DNA of 64,000 bases from Pseudomonas parafulva (GTDB taxonomy: Bacteria; Pseudomonadota; Gammaproteobacteria; Pseudomonadales; Pseudomonadaceae), in the NCBI RefSeq assembly GCF_002021815.1, contig NZ_CP019952.1, forward strand, positions 3,379,001-3,443,000. The letters run 5' to 3'. Below are positions 1 through 8,349 of this stretch, piece after piece. The first letter of the stretch is position 1, and each line of letters begins with the position of its first letter. Made by a program: the position numbers and the translations under genes. The notes under the pieces are model-generated. The model worked only from the letters and a program-made list of their open reading frames with translations, made no database searches and was not told the DNA's origin.

Positions 1-89
1 ATTAGCGGCAGCGGCATGGACCTGCCTGCGCGATCCTTGCATGCCAAAGGTTTGGCGCCGGGCTACTATTGGCCCTTTTGCCCCCGACG

Positions 90-1652
90 ATGGACCGCCC
101 GATGCCCAGTTCCCCCCGCCTGCTGACATGTCTATATACCCTTGCCTGCCTGATCGGTCTGCTCGGGCTCGGTGGGCTCTGGTACGGGCTGGGCAGACCG
201 GTGAACCTGCCCGACGCCGCCAATGCCACGCACAAGCTGCAGTGCGCATCCTATACCCCGTTCGACAAAGACCAGTCGCCCTACGACCAACCCATGCAAC
301 TGCGCCCGACGCGCATGGACGCCGACCTGGCCCTGCTCGCTGAGCGATTCCAGTGCATCCGCACCTATTCCATGAGCGGTCTTGAGGCTATCCCGGCGCT
401 GGCGCGCAAGCATGGCCTGAAGGTGATGCTCGGGGCCTGGGTCAATGCCCACCCGGCCGATACCGACCGGGAAGTCGCGCTGCTGATCGCCGCCGCCAAC
501 GCCAACCCCGATGTGGTCAGCGCCGTCATCGTGGGTAACGAGACCTTGCTGCGCAAGGAAGTCACCGGCAAACGACTGGCCGAGTTGATTGCGCGGGTCA
601 AGCGTCAGGTAAGCGTGCCGGTCACCTATGCCGATGTGTGGGAGTTCTGGCTGCAGCACCCTGAGATCGCGCCTGAAGTGGACTTTCTCACCATTCACTT
701 GCTGCCGTATTGGGAAGACGAGCCACGGGGCATCGACGATGCGCTGGCCCATGTCGCCGACATACGCCGGCAGTTCGGCGAGCGCTTCGCGCCCAAGGAC
801 ATCCTGATCGGTGAAACCGGCTGGCCCAGCGAAGGCCGACAGCGTGAAACCGCCCTGCCCAGCCGGGTCAACGAGGCGCGCTTCATTCGCGGCTTCGTCG
901 CCATGGCCGAGCACAATGGCTGGCGCTATAACCTGATCGAAGCGTTCGACCAGCCCTGGAAACGCGCCAACGAAGGTGCCGTGGGTGGGTATTGGGGCCT
1001 ATACGATGCCGATCGGCAGGACAAGGGCATCCTCGAAGGGCCCGTCAGCAACTTGCCCGACTGGCCCACTTGGTGGCTGGGGTGCGCGGCGCTGGCAGCG
1101 CTGATGCTGTGCATGGCCGGGCGACCCCGCACACGCACAGGCGCGTGGGCCATGCCGCTGCTGGCCATGTTCGGTGCGGCGTGTCTGGGCCTGTGGGGCG
1201 AGTTGATGCGCAGCCACGCTCGTTTCGCCCCGGAGTGGGTGTGGGCAGGGCTGTTGGCGGGGTTGAACGTGCTGGTATTGGCCCGGGCACTGCTGCATCT
1301 GGCCCAGCCGCCAGGCGTACGCGGGCGCTGGTCTGACTGGCTGCAAAAGCGGGACGGCGGGTTGCTGCTGGCCGGCTTTGCAGGCGCCGTGAGCACATTG
1401 GCAATGGTGTTCGACCCCCGCTACCGCAGTTTTCCCAGCGCAGCGTTGGCCTTGCCAGCCCTGGTGTTCGTGCTGTGGCCCGTGCTGACACGGCGACGGG
1501 AGGCTACCTTGCTGGCAGGTATCATCGGCCTTGGCATACTGCCGCAGCTATTCATCGAAGGGCTGAACAGCGGACAGGCCTGGCGCTGGGCAGCCGTGAG
1601 CGCGCTGATGACTACTGCCCTGTGGCGCAGCCTGAGGCTCGGCCGCGCCTGA
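90..1652 (+). CDS. Membrane-bound glycoside hydrolase family 17 protein (beta-glucan enzyme)
   Basis: Probably hydrolyses or transglycosylates beta-1,3-linked glucan at the cell envelope. An N-terminal membrane helix (about residues 10-35) is followed by a GH17 domain (about 55-320) with the two expected glutamates: E151 in a GNET motif (acid/base) and E242 in a GETGWP motif (nucleophile). About six more membrane helices fill residues 325-515. This architecture is often annotated as beta-(1-6)-glucan synthase in pseudomonads. The ATG at 90 is preferred to the TTG at 69. The gene stands alone, convergent with the next small gene. The family call is firm; the actual substrate is inference. Confidence 0.85.
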   Translation: MDRPMPSSPRLLTCLYTLACLIGLLGLGGLWYGLGRPVNLPDAANATHKLQCASYTPFDKDQSPYDQPMQLRPTRMDADLALLAERFQCIRTYSMSGLEAIPALARKHGLKVMLGAWVNAHPADTDREVALLIAAANANPDVVSAVIVGNETLLRKEVTGKRLAELIARVKRQVSVPVTYADVWEFWLQHPEIAPEVDFLTIHLLPYWEDEPRGIDDALAHVADIRRQFGERFAPKDILIGETGWPSEGRQRETALPSRVNEARFIRGFVAMAEHNGWRYNLIEAFDQPWKRANEGAVGGYWGLYDADRQDKGILEGPVSNLPDWPTWWLGCAALAALMLCMAGRPRTRTGAWAMPLLAMFGAACLGLWGELMRSHARFAPEWVWAGLLAGLNVLVLARALLHLAQPPGVRGRWSDWLQKRDGGLLLAGFAGAVSTLAMVFDPRYRSFPSAALALPALVFVLWPVLTRRREATLLAGIIGLGILPQLFIEGLNSGQAWRWAAVSALMTTALWRSLRLGRA

Positions 1653-1675
1653 TACCTCTTTCCGTCAGCGTCACG

Positions 1676-1697
1676 GAGCGCCCCCTGGCGGGCGCTC
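1676..1697. terminator. Hairpin between convergent genes
   Basis: GAGCGCCC and GGGCGCTC form an 8-bp stem with a 6-base loop between the GH17 gene and the convergent membrane gene. There is no proper T tract, so it is only terminator-like. Confidence 0.4.
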
Positions 1698-1699
1698 AT

Positions 1700-2053
1700 T
1701 TACCTGACCAGACGCAGCCCCGCCAGCACCAATGCGAATACAGCGATGCTCGCGGTGTACAGCACCAATGCTGGCACTGCGAATAACAGGGCAATGCCGG
1801 CCAGCCATTTACCAGTCCGCCCCTTTAGCAGCCAGCCAAGCGCTGCCAGGGCCAGCCCGACCCAGGCCAGGACCTGGTGGTGAATACCCAACCCCAGCAA
1901 TGCCCGAAACTCGCACTGCCAATAGGCTGCTGGCTGAGTGCACAACCCTACCCACTGCCCGTCCTCCATCAGCCCGTAGCGCACGCCATAGCTGGCAGCG
2001 AGCCAGAGCCCGACGAACATCAGCAGTAATGCGCCAGGTAACGTGCGACCCAT
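1700..2053 (-). CDS. Small integral membrane protein, unknown function
   Basis: A 117-residue protein with three to four hydrophobic segments: near the N-terminus, around residues 60-75, 80-95 and the C-terminus. A short polar stretch with two cysteines (around residues 38 and 47) lies between the first two. No catalytic motif is visible and I do not recognise the family. The reading frame has normal codon use, and it converges on the GH17 gene with about 47 bases between stops. It is probably a real inner-membrane protein; the function is unknown. Confidence 0.65.
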   Translation of the reverse strand: MGRTLPGALLLMFVGLWLAASYGVRYGLMEDGQWVGLCTQPAAYWQCEFRALLGLGIHHQVLAWVGLALAALGWLLKGRTGKWLAGIALLFAVPALVLYTASIAVFALVLAGLRLVR

Positions 2054-2241
2054 TCATTTCTCCACGGTGATTGATCGAAAAAATCCATGATCGCCTACGC
2101 CACGGTCTAAGGCAAAATACCTCGCCTACCTCGACGTTCAGATAACAGGCACACCAAAGGCCATCACGCCCGGCAACTTTGCCACGGCCATCGTGGTCTT
2201 AGCTTGCACACGCGCCACCTTGCGTTCTTTTGGGGGATTAC

Positions 2242-3540
2242 ATGCTTCGTTCTTTGCGCCTCGCTGCCGTTCTTGGCAGCCTGCTCATGGCTGTGGCCGC
2301 TTCTGCGCGGGATATCGACGCCGCGAGCTATGGCTACCCCCTGACCAACCCGTTCGAGGCGACCATCGCCACGACGCCGCCGGACCAGCGCCCGATGCTG
2401 CCCAGCGATGACGAGATCGACCAGTCCGACTACAGCCTCACCTTGCGCCCCGAGCGTGAATTCACGCTGCCGGACAACTTCTGGGCGGTCAAGAAACTCA
2501 AGTACCGCATGGCCCAACAGGACCACGCCGCCCCGTTGATCTTCATCATTGCCGGCACCGGTGCGTCCTACAGCAGCAGCATCAACGAATACCTTAAAAA
2601 GCTGTACTACAAGGCCGGCTTCCACGTGGTGCAGCTGTCCTCGCCTACCAGCTACGATTTCATCAGCGCAGCGTCGCGCTTCGCCACACCCGGCATCAGC
2701 CAGGATGACGCCGAAGACATGTACCGGGTGATGCAATCGGTCCGCGCCCAGCACCCTCGCCTGCCCGTGACCGAGTTCTACCTGACCGGCTATAGCCTGG
2801 GCGCCCTCGATGCGGCCTTCGTCAGCCACCTGGATGAAACCCGGCGCAGCTTCAACTTCAAGCGTGTGCTGCTGCTCAACCCACCCGTGAATCTCTACAC
2901 CTCGATCAACAACCTGGACAAGCTGGTGCAGACCCAGGTCAAGGGGATCGACCGGAGCACCACGTTCTATGAGCTGATGCTGGAAAAACTCACGCGCTAC
3001 TTCCAGGAAAAGGGCTTTATCGACCTCAACGAAGCGCTCTTGTACGATTTCCAGCAGTCGCGCCAGCACTTGTCCAACGAACAGATGGCCATGCTCATCG
3101 GCACCTCGTTCCGTTTCTCGGCCGCCGATATCGCCTTCACTTCCGACCTGATCAACCGTCGCGGCCTGATCATCCCACCGAAGGTGAAGATCACCGAAGG
3201 CACGAGCCTGACGCCCTACTTCAAGCGTGCCTTGCAGTGCGATTTCGATTGCTACATGACCGAACAGGTCATCCCGATGTGGCGTGCCCGCACCGGTGGG
3301 GGCACCATCCTGGAGCTGACCAATCAGGTGAGCCTGTACGCGCTGGCCGACTACTTGCAAAACAGCCCCAAGATCGCCGTGATGCACAATGCCGACGACG
3401 TCATTCTCGGCCCAGGCGATATCGGGTTCCTGCGCAAGGTGTTCGGTGATCGCCTGACCCTTTATCCCCATGGTGGCCATTGCGGCAACATCAACTACCG
3501 CGTCAACAGTGACGCCATGCTGGAGTTCTTCCGTGGTTAA
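2242..3540 (+). CDS. Exported alpha/beta-hydrolase fold protein
   Basis: Secreted or periplasmic hydrolase, probably an esterase or lipase-like enzyme of unknown substrate. A signal peptide covers about residues 1-23 from the ATG at 2242; the upstream in-frame start at 2230 is less likely. The nucleophile elbow GYSLG places serine at residue 185. An acid in the NADD motif and a histidine in a HGGHCG motif near the C-terminus complete a plausible triad. Its last 8 bases overlap the start of mlaA, so the two are very likely co-translated. That suggests, without proving, a role in outer-membrane lipid handling. Some relatives carry misleading kinase annotations; no kinase motif is visible here. 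Confidence 0.8.
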   Translation: MLRSLRLAAVLGSLLMAVAASARDIDAASYGYPLTNPFEATIATTPPDQRPMLPSDDEIDQSDYSLTLRPEREFTLPDNFWAVKKLKYRMAQQDHAAPLIFIIAGTGASYSSSINEYLKKLYYKAGFHVVQLSSPTSYDFISAASRFATPGISQDDAEDMYRVMQSVRAQHPRLPVTEFYLTGYSLGALDAAFVSHLDETRRSFNFKRVLLLNPPVNLYTSINNLDKLVQTQVKGIDRSTTFYELMLEKLTRYFQEKGFIDLNEALLYDFQQSRQHLSNEQMAMLIGTSFRFSAADIAFTSDLINRRGLIIPPKVKITEGTSLTPYFKRALQCDFDCYMTEQVIPMWRARTGGGTILELTNQVSLYALADYLQNSPKIAVMHNADDVILGPGDIGFLRKVFGDRLTLYPHGGHCGNINYRVNSDAMLEFFRG

Positions 3541-4360
3541 CAAACTGCTCTTTGCCACGGCCCTGCTTGCCGCAGGCCATACCCTGGCCGCCGAGACCGC
3601 ACCCAGAGCCAGCGTCGTCGAGGCTGATCCGCAGGTGATCGGCACCGCCCCACTGGCCCCGGAAGCCGACGGCTTCCTGGATCCGTTGCGCGAGTTGAAA
3701 TTCAACCCGGGCCTGGACCAACGTGAATTCGAGCGCTCTACCCTCGAAGCGCTGAACGTCTACGACCCGCTCGAGTCGATGAATCGCCGCATCTATCATT
3801 TCAACTACCGCCTGGACCAATGGGTGCTGCTGCCGCTGGTCAATGGCTACCAGTACGTCACCCCGCGTTTTCTGCGCAGTGGGGTGACCAACTTCTTCAA
3901 CAACCTGGGGGACGTGCCCAATCTGTTCAACAGCGTGCTGCAGCTCAAGGCCAAACGCTCGGCCGAGATCACGGCACGGCTGATGTTCAACACAATCATC
4001 GGGGTAGGCGGTTTGTGGGACCCGGCGACCAAGATGGGCCTGCCGCGCCAGAGCGAGGATTTCGGCCAGACCCTGGGCTTCTATGGCGTGCCGGCAGGCC
4101 CTTACCTGATGCTGCCGCTGTTGGGCCCTTCGAACCTGCGCGACACCGCTGGGCTGGTGGTGGATTATTCCGGCGAGCAGGCGATCAACTACCTGGACAT
4201 GGCCAAGGTCAGCCGCGAAAATCCGGAATTCTTCGGCCTGCGGGTCATCGACAAGCGCTACACCACCAACTTCCGCTACGGGCAGATGAACTCACCGTTC
4301 GAGTATGAAAAGGTGCGCTACGTCTATACCCAGTCGCGCAAGCTGCAGATCGCCGAGTAA
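3533..4360 (+). CDS. mlaA: MlaA/VacJ family outer-membrane lipid asymmetry protein
   Basis: MlaA extracts mislocalised phospholipids from the outer leaflet of the outer membrane and passes them to the Mla pathway. The sequence has the family core: a DPLESMNR-type opening, an FFNNLGD stretch, the NTIIGVGGLWDPA segment and a GPYLMLPLLGPS segment. The start is taken as GTG at 3533, which has GGAG six bases upstream and yields a signal peptide. The start at 3470 would lack a signal. The signal region contains no lipobox cysteine, unlike E. coli MlaA, so it may be cleaved by signal peptidase I rather than lipidated. It overlaps the upstream hydrolase by 8 bases. Confidence 0.9.
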   Translation: MVNKLLFATALLAAGHTLAAETAPRASVVEADPQVIGTAPLAPEADGFLDPLRELKFNPGLDQREFERSTLEALNVYDPLESMNRRIYHFNYRLDQWVLLPLVNGYQYVTPRFLRSGVTNFFNNLGDVPNLFNSVLQLKAKRSAEITARLMFNTIIGVGGLWDPATKMGLPRQSEDFGQTLGFYGVPAGPYLMLPLLGPSNLRDTAGLVVDYSGEQAINYLDMAKVSRENPEFFGLRVIDKRYTTNFRYGQMNSPFEYEKVRYVYTQSRKLQIAE

Positions 4361-4367
4361 TCTGGCA

Positions 4368-4394
4368 GCGCCACTGCCGTCACGGCAGCGGCGC
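4368..4394. terminator. Hairpin between mlaA and lpxL-like gene
   Basis: GCGCC-ACT-GCCG pairs with CGGC-AGC-GGCGC in the 42-base gap between convergent mlaA and the acyltransferase gene. It probably ends transcription from one or both sides; the T tract is weak. Confidence 0.5.
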
Positions 4395-4402
4395 GGTCGC
4401 TT

Positions 4403-5338
4403 TCAACGCCTTTTCTTTTCGTACAGCCTTGGGGCCCCGTCCGGTCGGGACTTGAACCGGCGGTGGGCCCACAGGTACTGCTCGGGGCATTCGCGCAGCA
4501 CCTGCTCTACCCACTGGTTGATCCGCAGGCAGTCAGCCTCTTCGCTTTCACCGGGGAAATCGCTCAACGGGGGATGAATCACCAACCGATAGCCGCTGCC
4601 GTCTTCGAGTCGCTTCTGCGTGAACGGAATGACCTGGGCGCGGCCCAAGCGCGCGAACTTGGTGGTGGCCGTGACCGTGGCTGCCGGGATCCCGAACAAG
4701 GGCACGAACAGGCTTTGCTTGGCGCCGTAGTCCTGATCGGGCGCGTACCAGATCGCGCGGCCGGCGCGCAGCAGCTTAAGCATGCCCCTGACATCCTCGC
4801 GCTCCACGGCCAGTGAGTCCAGGTTATGCCGTTCGCGTCCGCTGCGCTGGATGAAATCGAACAGGGCATTGCCATGCTCGCGGTACATGCCGTCGATGGT
4901 GTGACGCTGGCCGAGCAAGGCCGCGCCGATTTCCAGGGTAGTGAAGTGCACCGCCATCAGGATCGCCCCCTGCCCCGCCTGCTGGGCGGCCTGCAAGTGC
5001 TCGAGCCCCTCGACATGCGCCAGGCGCGCCAACCGCGCCTTGGGCCACCACCAGCTCATGGCCATTTCGAAGAAGGCGATGCCGGTCGAGGCGAAGTTGG
5101 CCTTGAGCAAGCGCTGCCGTTCGTCCGCCGACCGTTCGGGGAAGCACAGTTCCAGGTTGCGCGCGGCGATACGCCTGCGCTCACCGGCAAAGCGGTACAT
5201 GATCGCGCCTAACGCCGCACCCAGTTTGAGCAGTACACGGTAGGGCAACTGCACCACCAGCCACAGCAGCCCCAGACCCAGCCACAGGCCCCAGAACTTG
5301 GGATGAAGGAAATAGGGACGAAAACGCGGGCGATCCAT
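4403..5338 (-). CDS. lpxL: Lipid A biosynthesis lauroyl acyltransferase (LpxL/HtrB family)
   Basis: Transfers a secondary acyl chain from acyl-ACP to the lipid A precursor at the inner membrane. It has 311 residues, the usual family length. There is an N-terminal hydrophobic anchor (about residues 15-45), the catalytic H-x4-E motif (HFTTLE), an R-x-G-x-A-like block with APDQDYG, and a C-terminal HRRFKSRP block typical of LpxL/LpxM. The start MDRPR at 5338 gives the normal N-terminus; a longer in-frame start at 5389 adds a non-conserved leader. It is divergent from minC with about 110 bases between. Whether it adds laurate at the 2' or 2 position is not readable here. Confidence 0.88.
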   Translation of the reverse strand: MDRPRFRPYFLHPKFWGLWLGLGLLWLVVQLPYRVLLKLGAALGAIMYRFAGERRRIAARNLELCFPERSADERQRLLKANFASTGIAFFEMAMSWWWPKARLARLAHVEGLEHLQAAQQAGQGAILMAVHFTTLEIGAALLGQRHTIDGMYREHGNALFDFIQRSGRERHNLDSLAVEREDVRGMLKLLRAGRAIWYAPDQDYGAKQSLFVPLFGIPAATVTATTKFARLGRAQVIPFTQKRLEDGSGYRLVIHPPLSDFPGESEEADCLRINQWVEQVLRECPEQYLWAHRRFKSRPDGAPRLYEKKRR

Positions 5339-5449
5339 TGAAGCTTCCAGCAAGACATGGGCCGCGCATTCTACAACGGATCGGCTCATGTTGCGGGCAA
5401 CCGGTCTTATCGTTATAAGTCAGGGCACTTTTTCCGCAACAAGCCGTCT

Positions 5450-6208
5450 ATGCAGACCATGAGCCCAAACCACACCTCCGACACTCCCTCCGTGTTCCAG
5501 CTCAAGGGCAGCATGCTTGCCATTACCGTTCTGGAACTGGCGCGCAATGACCTTGAAGCCCTTGATCGCCAGTTGGCGGCCAAAGTGGCCCAGGCGCCGA
5601 ACTTCTTCAGCAATACGCCGTTGGTGCTGGCGCTGGACAAGCTGCCGGCCGGCGAAGGTGCGATCGACCTGCTTGGCTTGATGCGCATCTGCCGCCACCA
5701 TGGCCTGCGGACCCTGGCCATTCGCGCCAACCGCATCGAAGACATAGCCGCGGCCATCGCCATCGATCTGCCGGTGCTGCCCCCGTCCGGCGCCCGCGAG
5801 CGGCCACTGGAACCCGAGCCCGAGGCCAAGAAGCCCGAGCCGGCCCCTGCCCCGCCACCGGTGCTCGAACCCGAGGTACGCGCCACGCGCATCATCACCG
5901 CCCCGGTACGTGGCGGCCAGCAGATCTACGCCCAAGGGGGGGACCTGGTGGTCACCGCTTCGGTCAGCCCGGGTGCGGAACTTCTTGCCGATGGCAACAT
6001 CCATGTGTACGGCGCCATGCGCGGCCGTGCCCTGGCAGGTATCAAGGGCAATACCAAGGCGCGTATCTTCTGCCAGCAGATGACCGCTGAAATGGTCTCC
6101 ATTGCCGGCCAGTACAAAGTGTGCGAAGACTTGCGCCGCGATCCGTTATGGGGCGCTGGCGTACAAGTCAGCCTGTCTGGCGACGTGTTGAACATCACCC
6201 GTCTTTAA
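5450..6208 (+). CDS. minC: Septum site-determining protein MinC
   Basis: Inhibitor of FtsZ ring formation that works with MinD at the cell poles. It has an N-terminal MinC_N domain (about residues 10-110), a proline- and glutamate-rich linker (about 115-150), and the C-terminal beta-helical MinC_C domain (about 155-250) with conserved R-x-G-Q-Q-I-Y and [10 protein letters not shown] elements that bind MinD. The start is ATG 5450 or ATG 5459; upstream in-frame starts are unlikely. It is first in the minCDE cluster, 100 bases ahead of minD, and that gap may carry a promoter of its own. Confidence 0.96.
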   Translation: MQTMSPNHTSDTPSVFQLKGSMLAITVLELARNDLEALDRQLAAKVAQAPNFFSNTPLVLALDKLPAGEGAIDLLGLMRICRHHGLRTLAIRANRIEDIAAAIAIDLPVLPPSGARERPLEPEPEAKKPEPAPAPPPVLEPEVRATRIITAPVRGGQQIYAQGGDLVVTASVSPGAELLADGNIHVYGAMRGRALAGIKGNTKARIFCQQMTAEMVSIAGQYKVCEDLRRDPLWGAGVQVSLSGDVLNITRL

Positions 6209-6308
6209 CGGATACTTGCCAGCATTTTTAGAGCAACTTTTTTATCGTTGCCGTTATTTCAGTTATTTGCAGGGACTTGCGTCCCGATCATTTTAGGGGT
6301 GAAACACC

Positions 6309-7121
6309 TTGGCCAAGATTCTCGTGGTTACTTCCGGCAAAGGGGGTGTGGGCAAGACCACCACCAGCGCCGCCATCGGTACCGGCCTCGCACTGCGTGG
6401 CCACAAGACGGTCATCGTCGACTTCGACGTGGGCCTGCGTAACCTCGACCTGATCATGGGCTGCGAACGCCGTGTGGTTTATGACTTCGTCAACGTGGTC
6501 AATGGCGAAGCCAACCTGCAACAAGCCCTGATCAAGGACAAGCGCCTGGAAAACCTGTACGTGCTGGCGGCCAGCCAGACCCGTGACAAGGACGCCCTTA
6601 CCCAGGAAGGCGTCGAGAAGGTCCTGATGGACCTGAAGGAGCAGTTCGAATACGTGATCTGCGACTCGCCGGCCGGTATCGAGAAAGGTGCCCACCTGGC
6701 CATGTACTTCGCCGACGAGGCCATCGTGGTCACCAACCCCGAAGTGTCTTCGGTTCGTGACTCCGACCGCATGCTCGGCATTCTGTCGAGCAAGTCGCGC
6801 CGCTCGGAAAACGGCGAAGAGCCGATCAAGGAACACCTGCTGATCACCCGTTACCATCCCGAGCGCGTCGTCAAGGGCGAAATGCTGAGCGTGGCCGACG
6901 TGGAAGAGATTCTCTCGATCAAGCTCAAGGGCGTGATTCCCGAATCGCAGGCGGTGCTCAAGGCATCCAACCAGGGTATCCCGGTCATTCTCGATGACCA
7001 GAGTGATGCCGGCCAGGCGTACAGTGACGCAGTCGACCGCCTGCTGGGCAAAGAGAAGCCGATGCGCTTCATCGATGTACAGAAGAAGGGATTCTTCGAG
7101 CGCATTTTCGGGAGCAAATAA
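6309..7121 (+). CDS. minD: Septum site-determining ATPase MinD
   Basis: Membrane-binding P-loop ATPase that recruits MinC and oscillates with MinE. The deviant Walker A motif GKGGVGKTT lies at residues 10-18, the switch DFDVGLRN follows near 40, and an amphipathic membrane-targeting helix (KKGFFERIFG) ends the protein. It has 270 residues, normal for the family. The start codon is TTG, supported by an AGGGGTG ribosome site 8-14 bases upstream and by the conserved AKILVVTSGKGG opening. It is 3 bases from minE, so the two are co-translated. Confidence 0.98.
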   Translation: MAKILVVTSGKGGVGKTTTSAAIGTGLALRGHKTVIVDFDVGLRNLDLIMGCERRVVYDFVNVVNGEANLQQALIKDKRLENLYVLAASQTRDKDALTQEGVEKVLMDLKEQFEYVICDSPAGIEKGAHLAMYFADEAIVVTNPEVSSVRDSDRMLGILSSKSRRSENGEEPIKEHLLITRYHPERVVKGEMLSVADVEEILSIKLKGVIPESQAVLKASNQGIPVILDDQSDAGQAYSDAVDRLLGKEKPMRFIDVQKKGFFERIFGSK

Positions 7122-7124
7122 ACC

Positions 7125-7379
7125 ATGAACCTTTTTGACTTCTTTCGTGGCAGACAGAAACAGACCAGCGCGTCGGTGGCGAAAGAGCGTCTACAGATCA
7201 TCGTGGCGCACGAGCGCGGACAACGCAGCGAACCGGACTATCTGCCCGAGTTGCAGAAGGAACTGCTGGAAGTGATTCGCAAGTATGTGAACATCGGCAA
7301 TGACGATGTGCACATCGAGCTGGAAAACCAGGGCAGCTGCTCCATTCTTGAGCTGAACATCACCCTGCCGGATCGCTGA
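7125..7379 (+). CDS. minE: Cell division topological specificity factor MinE
   Basis: Stimulates MinD ATPase and limits MinCD action to the poles. It has 84 residues with the membrane-binding MNLFDFFR opening, the anti-MinCD helix with [13 protein letters not shown] (about residues 20-33), and the C-terminal dimerisation domain. It is the last gene of minCDE and is followed by a REP pair. Confidence 0.97.
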   Translation: MNLFDFFRGRQKQTSASVAKERLQIIVAHERGQRSEPDYLPELQKELLEVIRKYVNIGNDDVHIELENQGSCSILELNITLPDR

Positions 7380-7401
7380 TCCGGCAGGGAGCCGGGGCTG
7401 C

Positions 7402-7490
7402 GCTGCAGCCATTCGCGGCACGAGGCCGCTCCGACAAGGGATCGCACTCCCCTGTCGGAGCGGCCTTGCCGCATATGGGGTGCAGCACCG
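7402..7490. repeat. Inverted pair of REP-like elements after minE
   Basis: Two REP-type sequences lie head to head. The first runs about 7402-7438 and contains CGCGGCACGAGGCCGCTCC; its inverse copy is at about 7450-7490. GGCCGCTCCGACA (7424-7436) and TGTCGGAGCGGCC (7453-7465) are a perfect 13-base inverted repeat. The core resembles the REP family abundant in P. putida. It may stabilise the minE mRNA end, end transcription, or serve as an insertion target. Confidence 0.8.
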
Positions 7491-7526
7491 CCCCGCTTTT
7501 TCTCCTGATTCAACAGAGACCACGCA

Positions 7527-8162
7527 ATGCCGCTGTCGACCATTCAGATCCTTCACGAAGACGCCGCTATCCTGGTGATCAACAAGCCGACGCTGCTGCT
7601 GTCGGTCCCTGGCCGGGCTGAAGACAACAAGGATTGCCTGATCACCCGTCTCCAGGAAAACGGCTATCCCGACGCGCTGATCGTGCATCGTCTGGACTGG
7701 GAGACGTCGGGCATCATCCTGCTGGCCCGTGATGCCGACAGCCACCGCGAGCTGTCGCGCCAGTTCCATGACCGGGAAACCGAGAAGGCCTACACCGCCC
7801 TGTGTTGGGGGCAGCCGGCACTGGACAGCGGCAGCATCGACCTGCCACTGCGGTATGACCCACCCACCAAGCCACGCCACGTCGTGGATCATGAACAAGG
7901 CAAGCATGCGCTGACGTTCTGGCGGGTGGTGGAACGTTGCGGCGAGTACTGCCGTGTGGAGCTGACACCGATCACAGGGCGCTCGCATCAACTGCGTGTG
8001 CACATGTTATCGATCGGCCACCCACTGCTGGGTGATCGGCTGTATGCCAACCCTCAGGCCTTGGCCGCCCACGAGCGGCTGTGCCTGCATGCATCGATGC
8101 TCAGCTTTACCCACCCGTTGTCCGGTGAACGCCTCAAATTCGAGTGCCCGGCGCCGTTTTGA
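7527..8162 (+). CDS. rluA: RluA-family pseudouridine synthase
   Basis: Converts specific uridines to pseudouridine in 23S rRNA and/or tRNA. The catalytic aspartate is D57 in the HRLDWETSG motif. Further family blocks are an EKAY segment near residue 87 and the substrate-binding ITGRSHQLRVHM block near 150. At 211 residues without an S4 domain it matches the short RluA type (23S U746 and tRNA U32 in E. coli) rather than RluC or RluD. It is preceded by the minE REP pair and appears to be its own unit. Confidence 0.87.
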   Translation: MPLSTIQILHEDAAILVINKPTLLLSVPGRAEDNKDCLITRLQENGYPDALIVHRLDWETSGIILLARDADSHRELSRQFHDRETEKAYTALCWGQPALDSGSIDLPLRYDPPTKPRHVVDHEQGKHALTFWRVVERCGEYCRVELTPITGRSHQLRVHMLSIGHPLLGDRLYANPQALAAHERLCLHASMLSFTHPLSGERLKFECPAPF

Positions 8163-8349
8163 TCGGGCATGGCTGTGTCTTTGCAGTCCATCAGAGCTGC
8201 CGGCGCTGCCCTGACCAACTGTGATACGGGCTGAGGCGCTGTGGCCGGTGTGCGGCCTGTAGCCATCCAGCCAAGTGCGCAACCCACAGCCCGACACCGC
8301 TCGGCGACTCAATACGCTAAACTCGCGCCACTGCTGTCTGGAGTGAACT

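Noticed and set aside
2164-3705. A 513-residue minus-strand frame opposite the hydrolase and mlaA
   Set aside because: It runs across two real genes and is compositionally a shadow (rich in Gly, Ala, Val, His, Gln).
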